Shown one piece after another: positions 46,579-59,300 of a stretch of DNA of 64,000 nt. The stretch spans positions 1 to 64,000 of the forward strand of contig JAPEVC010000205.1 in the NCBI GenBank assembly GCA_027946555.1, written 5' to 3'. This DNA comes from Gnomoniopsis sp. IMI 355080. Lineage: Eukaryota > Ascomycota > Sordariomycetes > Diaporthales > Gnomoniaceae. Made by a program: the position numbers and the translations under genes. The stretch's first letter is position 1. Each line of letters starts with the position of its first letter. Under the pieces are notes generated by a model. That model was given only the letters and a program-made list of their open reading frames with translations, searched no databases and was not told the origin of the DNA.

Positions 46579-49500
46579 ATGGCGAGCAGAATGTCCATGT
46601 ACTCTGTGGCATCCGAAAATATGCTGGGTGGCTCGAGAGGAACTGGACAACAGGCTGCCCAAGTCAGCACAACAACGTTGCTCAACTCCGTCCACAATAT
46701 ATATGTCGAGAGTAAAGCATACCATCTCGATGCTGGCTCAAGGTGGGCACACCCACAGGAATTGATGAAATAGTGAGAGGAATAAAAATGACTGACTGTA
46801 CATAGCGTCGTCGTCAACACATGGCTCACGGCGAATCCCCCTCCACCAAACCCTCCAACGGGAGGAACCATTGACGCCTCCCTCGGAGCCAAAGCATGGG
46901 AACATGCGAGGCGACGAGCTGAAGATGGTGCCATCTTCTTGAAGTAAGAAAGCACTCCTCGGGACACCATCATGCTTTTGCCCCCAGCTATTTTGATGCT
47001 AACTCTACCTTGATAGCTCTTTGCACGAGTCCACACCGTCCATACTCGTTCCCTTCCTCAACAATGCTATCCCGGCGGAGATACCTGCCCTTCTTTTCAA
47101 GGCCCTCGAAGCTATCCACCCCTTTATCCGCTGCGTGACCCCAGCCAACCCCTCTGCGCCTCGACAAGCCGCTCTTGCGGTGACTCTTACTCTGAATTTG
47201 GCCGGGGACGTCCACGCAGCCTCTGTTGCGCTCTCTCAAGGCGGAATTGATACCGACAAGGGCTTGTTGAATGTTCCGGCCGAGCAAGGCTATCGGGCCT
47301 TCGATGTGTTCTACTATCTGCTCAACTCGGGTGCGACGCCCGCTGAGCGTGAATTCCTCGGCCTCAAGGGCGCGAACAACTACACCCTCTTGTCGCGATC
47401 CGGCACCTACGATCCCCCATCGTATCTCATCAACAGCGACGACGCTGCCGCTGCTGATGACTTCCGGGACGCTCTGAAGCAGATAGGCATAAAGGGCTCA
47501 GCGTTCAGAAACCTCATCTCCACCCTGGCAGGTATTCTGAAGCTCGGGAACACACTTGACTACAATCTTGATGAGGACGCTCTAGACGACATCATCGAGG
47601 ATGTGAGCGGCCTTCTCGGGGTAGAGCCTGAGGTGCTCGCAACCCAATGCAGCACAGAGGATCGACAGACATTTATCTGCGGGCTGTACGAGTCTCTGGT
47701 TGACTGGGTCATCACCAAGGCTAACGCGGCGATCGCTGCGGAGCTGGGTCGCGTCCCTCGTGCTGAGAATGACTCCAGCAGCGAGGGAGCTCGAACCCCT
47801 AATAGTGAAGACGAAAACGTGGACACGGTCAGCCTCACCATTGTAGAAATTCCTGACCCAGCACTTGGCAAGGCTGTGGCCCTCCGAGGTATCTTTGATG
47901 ACACGCAGGGCATCAACTCCGAGATGAAAGCGGACGGGATAGAAATCCCCGCTGCTGGGAGCTCTGTGCTCCGCGAGATGCAGAATGCCGTGTCTGCAGT
48001 GGCACCGGACTTGGGCATCATGTCCGGACCAGACGGACGTGAGAGGCTCCACGTTTTGGAGAAGCGGGAGGAGGTTCTTGAGAAATTAGCGTATGCTTCT
48101 GATGACGACGGTTTCCTGAAGAAGCTGCTCTTCCCTGTGGAAGGTGAAGGCATCAACTTGGGCCGAAATGCCAGATTTGATCTTGTCAATCTCCTCAGCA
48201 GCAGTCGAGCTTGGTACCACCTTTCACTCCATCCCACTGATGAGACCGCGGCTTCCATTGCAGGTCTCCCGTCCATCACATCGGCATGGTCTGCAGGCGC
48301 TGTCTCTCGCCAACTCCGTGCGTGGAGATTGCCTGAGTGGGCTAACCGGAGGAACAAGAGTCTCGATTTCACCTCCGACTTTGACCATGACGAATTTTCC
48401 GTGCGGTACTCTGCCTTGGGCTGCGGCGAAGGCAAAGATGCGATCCAGAACTGGCTGGTGGAGCGTGGGTGGAGCAATGGCGAGGTCGTCGTTGGTAATG
48501 AGCGCGTCTGGCTGCATGAGAACGCCTGGTGGGAAGCGGAGATGATGATGGACAACGTCACCAGACAAGCAGCGAATCCCGCCATGAACATGGGACTGGG
48601 CAGTCAAGTCGGCTTTGGTGGGCTTGAGACTGGCTACTCAGCCAACACCAATGGCAGTGGCTACTTCGGCCGGTCCCCCTTCGGAGACTCACAGGCCAAC
48701 GATAGCAGCGAGGGCTTGGCGCACCAGAGGAACAGGAGTCAAGCTACGCTACTTGGACCTGCAGCCCTCGGTCTTGGTGCTTCTCGCGCACCGTCACTCG
48801 CCCCGTCTAGAGCGGCCCAGAGCGTGCTCCCGATGCACACTGGAGACTACGGCTTGGGTGTTAAAGGCGACTATCGCAGAGGCGAGTACATGTACAACGG
48901 CGAAGGCGAATTTGTTGGGGGAGTCGAGCCCGAGCTTGTTGAGGGCAAACAGATCCACCAGGAGACTGTGACGTTTGGGCGCCGCGCCTGGGTGGCCTTC
49001 GTTTGGGCACTGACCTTTTGGATACCCTCGCCCCTTCTCAGCTTCGTTGGTCGCATGAAGCGGCCAGATGTTCGGATGGCGTGGCGCGAGAAATTCGTGT
49101 TGTGTTTCCTCATCCTCCTGATCAATGCTTTCATCATCTTCTGGATTGTCGTCTTTGGTAACCTGGTCTGTCCCAACTACGACAAAGCATGGACTTCAAC
49201 CGAAGTTGCAACGCACCAGGGAGACAACGACTTCTATGTCAGCATCCGCGGCAAAGTTTATGATATCAGCAAGTTCTGGAAACAGCAGCACAGCGACTCG
49301 ACCATCGACACAACGACGACAAACATGGAGCCTTTCGCCGGTGCAGATCTCACCGAGTACTTCGTACCGCCACTGATTCTTGCGTGCCCTGGCCTAGTCA
49401 CAGACAAGACTCTTGAGTTGACTGCCAACACGACCGTCACGTATCCGAATGCTTTGCACACGTCTGGCTACTACCAAACCGACACCACAAGCGCCCTCTA

Positions 49501-52122
49501 CAACGCAAACTGGTACAACGAGACTTTTCTACCCAAGATCAAGGAGTACTACCAGGGAGATTTGGTCTGGGAAAAGAGCAAAATCAAGAGCGAAGGTGAG
49601 GCTGGTTATCACGACTGGTTCATCTACAACAACAAGATCTTTGACTTGACGGATTATACCTACACTCTGAGCCTCGAAAATGACGCGACCGATTACCAAT
49701 TCCTAAATTCCAATCTCACGGAGGCGGCTAGCGAAAATTACGGTGGAGATGTCACCGACAAGTTCAACAGTATCATCTCAGAAGCTAAGAAATCCGGCAA
49801 TGCTACCGAGTACGCCAACGTCATGAACAGTCTGAATTGCATGGAGAATACATTCTACTATGGCATCATAGACTTCAGAGACAGCGCCAAGTGCCAGTTC
49901 AACAACTATATCCTGCTGGCCTTCACTATCCTGCTATGTACCGTCATTCTGGTCAAGTTCTTGGCTGCTCTGCAATTCGGTTCAAAGCGGCGCCCTTCTC
50001 CTCAGGACAAGTTCGTGATTTGCCAGGTCCCCGCCTACACCGAAGGCGAAGACTCGTTACGAAAGGCTTTGGACTCGTTGACGGCGCTTGCATACGACAA
50101 CAAGCGTAAGCTAATCTGCGTCATATGCGACGGTCTCATCACTGGTGCCGGCAATGATCGTCCCACCCCAAAGATCGTTCTCGATATCCTCGGCGTCGAC
50201 CCCAAACTTGACCCGCCAGCGCTGCCTTTCAAATCCGTCGGAGCGGGTGCCGACCAGCTCAACTACGGCAAAGTCTACTCTGGTTTATATGAGTTCGAGG
50301 GCAACGTAGTTCCGTACATTGTTGTCGTCAAGGTTGGCCGTGATACGGAGCAGACCAAGTCAAAGCCTGGCAACCGTGGCAAGCGTGATTCTCAGATTCT
50401 GCTGATGAGCTTCCTGAACCGTGTGCACCACCGTGCCCCTATGAGCCCGCTCGAATTGGAAATGTTCCACCAGATCAACAACATTATTGGCGTGGATCCG
50501 GAGTTGTACGAGTACCTCTTGATGATTGATGCTGATACCTGTGTCCGGGAGGACTCACTCAACAGGCTGGTGGCGCGTTGCGCAAACAATGCTAAGATTG
50601 CTGGTATTTGCGGTGAAACGAGCTTGCAGAACGAGGAGCGGTCGTGGTGGACCATGATCCAAGTCTATGAGTACTTCATTTCTCACAACTTGGCCAAGGC
50701 CTTCGAGTCTCTCTTTGGTAGTGTCACTTGTTTGCCAGGATGGTAAGTCCCAACAGCTTTCGCCGGATACATCACTACGTGAGCTTCTAGGCTAACTTAC
50801 TACCCAGTTTCACCATGTACCGTCTTCGAACAGCAGACCGTGGCAAGCCCCTGATTATTTCAGACAATGTCATTCGGGAATACAGCGACTGCCACGTTGA
50901 CACGCTTCACAAGAAGAACTTGCTCTCACTCGGCGAGGATCGGTTCCTCACCACGCTCATGACCAAGAACTTCCCTGCAATGCACTTCAAGTTCACATCC
51001 GATGCCTATTGCCAGACTGCCGCCCCCGAGACCTGGAGTGTCCTCTTATCCCAGCGTCGTCGATGGATCAACTCCACTATTCACAATCTAGTCGAGCTGA
51101 TGCGCCTCAAGGACATGTGCGGCTTCTGCTGTTTCTCTATGCGCTTTGTCGTGCTCATCGACCTCACGGGAACCATCATCCTCCCTGCAACCACTGTCTA
51201 TCTCGGCTACCTCATCTACCGTCTTGCCACCCACGCGGGCGCGTTCCCTACCATCACCATTGCCATGTTGGCAGGTGTCTATGGTCTCCAAGCGCTGATC
51301 TTCATCCTCAAGCGACAATGGCAGCATGTTGGCTGGATGATCATCTACATCCTCGCGTTCCCCGTCTACTCCTTCATCCTGCCCATTTACTCCTTCTGGA
51401 ACCAAGACAACTTCTCTTGGGGTAACACGCGTGTCGTCATCGGAGAAAAGGGTAACAAGGTCGTTGTCGCCGAGGATGACGAAGGCTTCGACCCTCGCTC
51501 CATCCCCTTGCAGCGCTGGGATGACTACGCACACGCCAACAACCTCCCTGGCCGCCGCGGTAACTACTCGGAGAAGGGCGGCATGGCTGAAACGGTGCAC
51601 GAATTCTACGGCGGCCCCGCCACGGGCGTCGGCGAGTACGAGCTCGACGACATGAAGAGCGTCTACTCGTCGGTGCGCCAGCCGTCTGTCCTCACCGGTT
51701 TTCCCGGCCGCGGCGCCTACATGCCGCCGCAGTCGCCCGCACCCTTCACGCCTGGCCACATGACCCACAACAGCGCTTACACCACGCCGTACACGGATCA
51801 CCCCACCGCTGGCGGCCTCAGCCCGCACATGCACCAGCACAGCGTATACGGAGCCGGGCAGAGTCGCGCGGGTACGGCCATGAGTGGGGCATTTGGCGGC
51901 ACCGGGTCTGTGGTTGACTTCACGCGAGGCCCTGGTGTGGGTGGGCCTGATGATATCGCTATCACCGAGTGTATACAAATGGTGCTGACAGAGGTGGACT
52001 TGGATACGATTACTAAGAAGCAGGTGCGCGCTTTGGTCGAGCAGCGGTTGCAGACCGAGCTGATCGGTGAGAGGAGGACATTTATGGATCGGCAGATTGA
52101 TCTTGAATTGGCCAACATGTAA
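46579..52122 (+). CDS. csmB: class VII chitin synthase with degenerate motor-like domain, 1780 aa, 4 exons
   Basis: Exons 46579-46742, 46806-46943, 47017-50742, 50808-52122 (5343 nt, all in phase). Joins restore AGSSVVVNTWLTANPP, IFLNSLHESTPS and LPGCFTMYRLR. Residues about 1-600 resemble a shortened myosin-motor fold but hold no GxxGxGKT P-loop, the mark of class VII (CsmB/ChsVb/Chs7) against class V. Then come TM helices, a cytochrome-b5-like stretch (FYVSIRGKVYDISKFW), TM helices, and the catalytic core: SLRKALDSLTAL, MIDADTCVREDS, GEDRFLTTLM and QRRRW at 1425-1429. A disordered Gly/Pro/His-rich section and a DEK-type C-terminal domain close it. Expected at hyphal tips and septa, working with the class V enzyme. 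The head-to-head order with csmA matches the arrangement known from Aspergillus nidulans and Fusarium. Confidence 0.94.
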
Positions 52123-52569
52123 ATGAGCCCCTCCAATTCTGCCTTAGTGCTTGGGTCTTGAAGCGTTTCTTTCTTTTGGATGTGTATCAAAGAAAAAAGC
52201 GGTAATGAATTGGGGACAGCATATCTGAGCTGTGGAAGATTTTGAATTTGGCGGCGTTGCATGGTTATCAACATACAATCCCTTACATAGCTTAGCGGAC
52301 TGGCTTGACGGTATAATACTTTTTACATGTCTATTTCAATGTAGACCGAGGAAAGGATCTCACGCATCGTGGTCGACCATCAACTTAGCTGAGCAACATG
52401 ATAATGTGTCTATGCTCATAATAGTACCAATATAGCAAAATATCCTATCTTGTATCCCTGACCCAACGCCTCGCGCCAATCACCAGGTCACTTTTGTGCC
52501 TTGCTTGAAGGCGACTGCTGTCTAGGACGATGTGGTAATCATCACACTAGTACCTAGACAGTAAGCAAC
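52123..52569. other. convergent intergenic spacer
   Basis: About 450 bp between the ends of the class VII chitin synthase gene and the kinase gene. Nothing but short chance frames. Confidence 0.65.
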
Positions 52570-53998
52570 TCACTGTATTTTCCCAACTCCCTTCAATCGC
52601 AGATACACATCCGTCCCCCATCCGTATAAACTCTGCACCGCAACCCCTCCGCCAAAATACTCAGCATATGCCCTTCCTAGCGGCAGTCCATAGCCCAGAC
52701 CAGCAATAGAGCTGCCCCCGCCACTAGAGTTCGAAATCACATTCAGCGCATCGATGCTCGTCCCCCCACCACCGGGAAGATCATCGTCCTCACTCATCGT
52801 AGTGAATGAGTAACTCCACACATTTGGCAGGACATCGGGACTAATGCCGCCACCACGGTCGCGGATGCGGATCGTTACACCTGGAGCATTGTCATCGAGG
52901 GGCTTGATGGCGTCACTCGTGGTGGCGTCGCCGGAGCCTGCCTTTGCCGTAGGGCGGCCGGCGGGTGGCTCAGGCGCGATGGTGATGACGACAGGCTCGC
53001 GGCTCATGCCACTTTCAACGGTGGCGCGGAAAGCGTTTTTCAGAAGCTCGGTGACGATGTACTCGAGGTGGTTCGGGACGAAGGCAAAGGTGGTGTCCGG
53101 GTCACCGTCAATTTCCCACCGTGGGCGCACGCCGTACTTGAGCTCGCAAATGTCTGCCACAAATCCACCACAGCTGTCGACAACGCCCGCGGGCCGGAGA
53201 GCGGTATCAATGACGCCGATAAATGAGGGATGGTCGGGGCAAGGCGTGGGGCTGGAGGACGGGTCGAAGTGCGGCTTTGAAGAGAAGTGCAGGGCAATAT
53301 GCTGCTCCGCAATCAGACGGGTGCCAATGCGTGCGCGCAGGTGCTCGTCGAGGAAACGGGTAACCTCGCTTGGGGAAATGTACCGGCGACACTCGGAGAA
53401 GCCTTTAGCGAGTATGGGTATGGTATCTGTATGTGTCTGCACGAGCTCTGCGAGGACCTCGGTGAATCGAATCTCATCGTCGAGTGTGGACAGGGTGTAT
53501 TTCGAAGGTTTGGCGCCGGATTCTGAGGCGTGGCCATCGTCGAGCCAGGGGAGGAGGGTAGACAGAGAGTGCTGGTAGTTGTTGTAAATCTTGGTGATAT
53601 TACTGTTGGAGACGACAATGTAGGGCAGGTTGCGCAGGGCTTGGATACGATGGGCGAGCCGAATGGGTAAAAGGCCGAGTGTGAAGCGGGCGGAGGAGAG
53701 AAGAGCTTCAGCTGAGAGGGGTGGTCGGCCGTGTCTATGTGGCCACAGTTAGAAAACGGTTGCTGGTTTTCCTGCACAAAAAAATAGGCGGGTGCTAGTA
53801 CTTTACGAGGTCTGCCAGACTCAAAGGATAGAGAGGCTGTTTGGCCAGTCGTGGGACCTGATCATCATGATTGGGAAAGCTCGCGTGCCTCGATGAGGTC
53901 AAGGAAAAGCATCGTGGAGATATAGCTCGAGGGCAGGTGGAAGATATTGAGGCTCTGGAGGCAATAGAGCACCTCAATGGCCTGACTATACGGTTCAT
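52570..53998 (-). CDS. mitochondrial PDK/BCKDK-type protein kinase, 453 aa, 2 exons
   Basis: Exons 53998-53802 and 53734-52570; 454 codons with stop. The join through a GTACTA donor and a CACATAG acceptor (branch TCTAAC) restores LADLVKHGRPPLS, a family landmark. The first 45 residues are rich in Arg and Ser and poor in acids, as a mitochondrial presequence. Residues about 70-180 form the four-helix regulatory domain (LPIRLAHRIQALRNLPYIV, IYNNY). The GHKL ATPase part carries the N-box ELLKNAFRA (295-303), the G1 box RDRGGGISPD and the G2 box GLGYGLPLGRAYAEYFGG. It phosphorylates and switches off the E1 alpha subunit of pyruvate or branched-chain 2-oxoacid dehydrogenase in the matrix. Which complex is targeted cannot be told here; it resembles the fungal PkpA group. 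The kinase is of histidine-kinase fold but acts on Ser. Confidence 0.92.
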
Positions 53999-54417
53999 GG
54001 CGGCATGGCAAGAACAAAAAGGTGTCTAGACAAGAAGAGAGAACGCGTTGCCGAAGCAGTGTTAAAGAAGAAAGGATGATGATCTCATTGGCTCTCAAAG
54101 GAGTAGCCTGGAGGGTTGACGTTGACCTCAGACCCCTGTCCCTGGTGATAAGCTCAACGTGGGGTGTTTATCAATAGGTAAGGCGTGCTGGGCTTTTACC
54201 CCGCCATCTCACGAGCGCCAAACTGTCACCGATTTGAGAGATTATTGTGAGGTCTGGTGGCACCGTTGGGGGATATCTATAGTCCAAGTAAAGTCTCTAC
54301 AGCCTCATTAAAGCTCACCAAATAAGTAATCTGACGAGTTGTTCCGCACATCTGATTGCGTACCGCGAAGGTACTCACTCCAAAGTGTAGAAGTCCCCTT
54401 TGACATGACTTGGCTTC
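53999..54417. other. intergenic, kinase promoter and Pbi2-like 3' end
   Basis: About 420 bp between two minus-strand genes. An open minus frame (53865-54098) overlaps the start of the kinase gene in another phase and has protein-like hydrophobic stretches, but no known domain; I treat it as chance. Confidence 0.55.
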
Positions 54418-54862
54418 TCACTGCGTTGACACCAATCCATCTCCCTCGATGCTCTCAACCCCGTCAATGCTCTGGATCTGGGCCTCGGAAGCGCTGACTT
54501 CGCCATCTGGAATTTCCTTCTCGATGCTAGAGAAAGGTGGACAGGACGGTCAGTTTTTGGGCAAATGGGAAAAGGTGATGTTGGTCAAGCATACGAGAAG
54601 CCCTTGATGGTAGCTGTGTACTTGTTGGTAACGGTCCAGCCCTTCTCCTCGGCCTGCTTGGCCGCGCTGTGTTTGTTATAGTCAGTCTATGTACTCGGCT
54701 CAAAGCTTCACGCTGTTTTATCATCTCACGCTTCGACCTGGTCCTTGGTGGACGACTTCGCAAGGCTGACCTGTAGAGCTGACATTAGCAACAAGTCCAC
54801 ATGACTTTGGAAGTAGTAAAAGGCAGGAGCAGTGGGCTTACGATGAAAGACTTCTTTCCCAT
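54418..54862 (-). CDS. pbi2: Pbi2/inhibitor I9-type small proteinase inhibitor, 80 aa, 4 exons
   Basis: Exons 54862-54842, 54770-54730, 54666-54595, 54526-54418 (introns 71, 63, 68 bp). The joins give 81 codons with stop. The protein starts MGKKSFIVSLAKSSTKDQVE, continues AAAKQAEEKGWTVTNKYT and IKGFSIEKEIP, and ends in a short acidic tail. This matches the I9/Pbi2 fold (same fold as subtilisin propeptides): a first strand with FIV, an amphipathic helix, and the IKGFS strand near the middle. The yeast relative is a cytosolic inhibitor of vacuolar proteinase B and a factor in vacuole fusion. No signal peptide. It is a whole gene in 445 bp, so it is easily missed; a TATA-like box lies about 115 bp upstream. 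Confidence 0.88.
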
Positions 54863-56392
54863 GTTGACTATTGTTCTGTGAATTACGTGATGATACTTGA
54901 GATTCGAGTCTAGGAGCAGTTGAGGATACGGCAAGGACTTGAGGAATGGACAAGATTGAGAATGTGAGGCTTGGTTCTTATACAGGAGGAAGATGCTCAG
55001 CAGCACAGGAGGACATGGCCCCCATGCTACGTCACTCGGTGGGCACTCATCAGCGGACCGCGGATAGCCAGCGGGAAACGGCGGCTAGAGCTTGGAAAGA
55101 AGGACTCAGTGTCTGCATAAATGCCAAGGTTATGGTTTTCTTTGCAGAGGCCTCAGTGATCAAGTAATATATATCGGCAGGCTCATCATGGTGGTAACTG
55201 CACACATTGATAGTAAAATAATGGGGTCCGGTTTGCAGGACATACTATAAATTATCATGTAGGGTATCTACTTACTATATAAAAAGTACTGTACCTAGGT
55301 AGGCAGATAGGTGGCTATGTAAGTCAGGACCACCGGATCAAGCTCAGCACAAATTCTAAGGGGGAAGCAACAGCTTTCAACTTCACTTGATTGTAACCCC
55401 GTGCCAAACATGTATTGAGAGAATGCGTCATTTGGTGAACATAAAACGTCTTCTTCACCAGCTGCCATCAAGTAAGCTAGCTATCAGGATAGTTGCACCT
55501 GCGATGTAAATTGGCCACTGGTGGATTTGTCTTGTACACGTCCCACTCTCAACTAGCCACCCAGTGGGGAAATTCGGCGTAGAGGTTAGGTACGACTGAT
55601 TTTATTGCCAACAATTACACGTCTCTCTACCTTCGGGAGAATTCACGTATGCGCGTGAGTAGGGCGGCGAAGGAGTAGAGAATTGTAAGCGTAGATGCTG
55701 GAAAGGGCACGGGAACGTCTAGGCAACCCTTATTATACCGACAACGTACGAGATGCAACGCCGAACAATCAGCTGCCTGCGTTAATATCAGTGTATCAAC
55801 AGCTCATGTATAAAGAGTCCTTGGCTTCTCGTTTTCCATACTGTGATGAACCCAGTTTTCAGAGGATATCAAGCAGACTCCGACTTCGGATCTGTTGGGC
55901 ATAGGGACAGAATATGAAGCGTCAGCGACTGGATGTTCAAGTAGCCTGGCGTAATCATCCGACATAGGCCATAAGTACTTGACAGGCTAAAATGCACAGT
56001 CACATGTGAAGAGCATATTGTGTGTACCCAGTCAGAGATTCTGCCACAACTTTGGATTGGCGACAGAGGTAACATAAAGGGGGACGAGAGCATTCTAGAT
56101 AGACATAATGGATCATTGGCGATCAAAAACAAATTTTTGGCTTTGTTTTCTTTCAAGAAAAAAACAGGTTCAGGCAGTATATAAAAGATGTTGATTTTAT
56201 GCGAAATCGCAGGCGGTGGAAGTTGTACGGCCTGGTTTTAAGTCGGCAGGGGACCCCCTGTGACCACTCCTGGGAATTCTTATCGATAAACAGAGTCCAA
56301 AAAATGTTCGCGGAACGAGGTTTAGTGTCTCCGCGAAGTTGCGATTCTGCCTCTTTTTAATTCTAGTTTACCTTTCGACAATTTCCGCAAAG
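54863..56392. other. intergenic, no gene seen
   Basis: About 1.5 kb between the divergent Pbi2-like (-) and bms1 (+) genes. An AT-rich patch lies at 55225-55300, including TATATAAAAAG. Small frames (54946-55167, 55695-55904) show no domain. The 56340-56392 part is a likely bms1 leader. Confidence 0.6.
54977..54982 (-). promoter_or_regulatory. TATA-like box of the Pbi2-like gene
   Basis: TATAAG on the minus strand about 115 bp before the ATG at 54862, a normal distance for a fungal TATA box with a short leader. Confidence 0.45.
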
Positions 56393-59300
56393 ATGGACGA
56401 CCAGGCACACAAGCCTCACCGAAAGTCCAAGGAGAGGAAGGAAAAGAAGGGCAAATCTGGAGGTCCGTGATATGCTTTTTCTCTGCATCCATCTTCTCGC
56501 GCAAGCTAATCGTCGCATCCAGAACCAAATCCAAAAGCCTTCGCTGTACACAGGCCCGGCAAACTCCAGAAACAGGCCGCGCGAGCAGGAGACATTAAAG
56601 AAAAACGACTCCATGTTCCACTTGTTGACCGACTCCCCGATGAGCCTCCCCCACGGCTCGTGGCCATCGTTGGCCCTCCCGGCGTGGGCAAGACCACTCT
56701 CTTGAAGAGTTTGGTCCGCCGCTACGCCAAAGAGACAATGTCGCACCCGCAGGGCCCCATCACCGTTGTCACATCCAAAAAGCAACGTCTTACCTTCCTC
56801 GAATGCCCCAACGAGCTCGAGGCCATGGTCGACATTGCCAAAGTGGCCGACATTGTGCTACTCATGATTGACGGCAACTATGGCTTCGAGATGGAGACAA
56901 TGGAGTTTTTGAATATTCTTGCCGCCACTGGTATGCCAGGAAACATATTTGGAATCCTCACACATCTCGATCTTTTCAGAAAACCACAGGCTTTGAAGGA
57001 CGCGAAGAAGAGGTTGAAGCACAGGTTATGGAGCGAATTATACCAAGGCGCACATTTATTCTACCTTTCCGGTGTCTTGAACGGACGATACCCGGATCGA
57101 GAGATACACAATCTCTCCCGTTTCCTCTCCATCATGAAGAATCCCCGACCTTTGGTCTGGCGGAATTCACATCCATATGCAGTCATGGACAGCTGGCGGG
57201 ACATCACCCACCCAACCAAGATTGAAGAGGACGAGAAGTGCGACCGATCTATCGTCTTGTCTGGCTACCTCCGTGGCACCAATTTCGCATCTCAGGGACA
57301 ACGTGTACATATACCAGGCCTGGGCGATTACACTGTGTCAAACATGGAGGTCCTCCCCGATCCATGTCCAACACCGCAGATGGAGCAGGCTATCGCGAAA
57401 GCAACTGGCAAGACAGGAAGGCGGCGTCTGGACGAGAAGGAAAAGAAGCTTTATGCGCCAATGTCTGACCGGAGTGGATTGAAGGTAGACGGAGATGCTA
57501 TCTACATCTACAGAGACAAGGGGTTTACCTTTGACAAAGATGCCACGGACGTGGAACGTGGCGAGGGAGAGGAGCTCATTGTCAACCTGCAGTCGGAGAG
57601 GCGATTACTTGGTCAGACGGACGATGGTGTGCAGCTCTTTGCCGGTGGCGAGAAGCTCAAGCAGATTGATGAGGAAGACACGGGTCGTAAGACCCAACGA
57701 AAGGCCAGGGTGGCCGAGCACGATGCCAACGAGGATGCCTACGCAGAAGATGATGAAGACGATTCGATTGATGGCGATGTTGCTTCCGACGAGGAGCTCG
57801 AATTCGACGAGAAGAAGCTGGGCAACGTGTTTCAGAAAGGTGCTGACAAAGACGCTGATGTTGACGAGGTAGCCTTTGCAGACAGCGACTCGGACCTTGG
57901 ATCCATATCTGGAGACGACTTAGGTGACGAGGATCTGGATGAGGGAGACTTTGACTCGGACGACGAAGAGGCCGCTCTGAAGTGGAAGGAAAATATGCAA
58001 GAGCGAGCTCTGCAACGCCACAACGATTTGAAACCGTATCGAGTGGTGGATCTGGCGCGCATGCTGTACAATGACACTCTTAGTCTCTCAGATGTGCTCA
58101 AAAGATGGAAAGGCGAACGTGATGAAGCCGAGGAAGAGGAGGAAGACATCGAGGCGGATTCCGAGGACGAGACGTTCTTCAAGAAATCTAAGAATGAGAA
58201 GGATGATCTCGCGGACGATCGTTCTGTCCCAGTATTTGACTATGACAAGCTCGCATCACACTGGTCCACTGAAGAGAGCATCGAAGCGTTGAGGAAGAAG
58301 TTCACCACGGCCACCTTATTGGATGGCGACGAGGATGGAGAAGGTGATGACGACTTCGAAGGTTTTGGCTCGGGAGATGACGACGACGGGAATGACGATG
58401 ACGAAGGAGACGGTGCCTTTGAAGATCTCGAGACTGGCGAACAGCATGGTCCAACCGAGATCAATATTGACGAGGAACGAGAAAGAAATGCTCGCCGAAA
58501 GGAAGAGCTCAAATTGCGGTTCGAAGAAGAGGATCGAGAAGGGTTCAGTAACGACAAAGCCAATGCGCGCCGAGAAGCTGGAGGTGATGATGAATTCGGC
58601 GAGGACGACTGGTACGACGCTCAGAAGGCGTTGATACAAAAGCAGTTGGACATCAACAAGGCGGAGTTTGAGAATCTCGACGAGAGACAGCGAGTTCTCG
58701 TCGAAGGTTTCAAGGCTGGAAAGTATGCCAAGTTGGTTATCGAGGGTGTTCCGGCAGAGTTTGTGAAGCAATTCGACGCCAAGATGCCAATTATTGTCGG
58801 TGGTCTCTCTGCTACTGAAGATCGTTTTGGATTTGTTCAGATGCGGATCAAGAAGCACAGGTGGCACAAGAGGATTCTCAAAACCGGCGACCCATTGATT
58901 TTCTCTCTAGGGTGGAGACGCTTCCAGACCATGCCCATCTATAGCATTTCTGACTCTCGAGTACGGAACAGAATGCTAAAGTATACTCCCGAGCACATGC
59001 ATTGCTTCGGTACCTTCTACGGTCCACTGATAGCACCGAACTCGGGTTTCGCATGCTTCCAGTCCTTCTCATCTTCAAACCCTGGCTTCAGGATAGCAGC
59101 GACCGGTACCGTTCTGAGCGTGGACGAGTCGACGGAGATTGTCAAGAAGCTCAAGCTCACAGGTGTGCCCTACAAGATCTTCAAGAACACTGCTTTCATC
59201 AAGGACATGTTCAACACCTCCCTCGAGATTGCCAAATTCGAGGGTGCTTCGATCAAGACAGTCTCGGGCATCCGCGGTCAGATCAAGCGCGCCCTATCAA

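Noticed and set aside
47560..48591. 343-codon minus frame opposite the class VII chitin synthase
   Set aside because: Fully inside a well-supported coding exon; Ser-rich shadow without domain.
51088..51978. 296-codon minus frame opposite the last chitin synthase exon
   Set aside because: Shadow of the coding strand; composition (Val, Arg, Asp, Gly) is what antisense of that exon gives.
53865..54098. 77-codon minus frame overlapping the kinase start
   Set aside because: Somewhat protein-like, but it is out of phase with the kinase, whose own frame gives a good presequence and family motifs.
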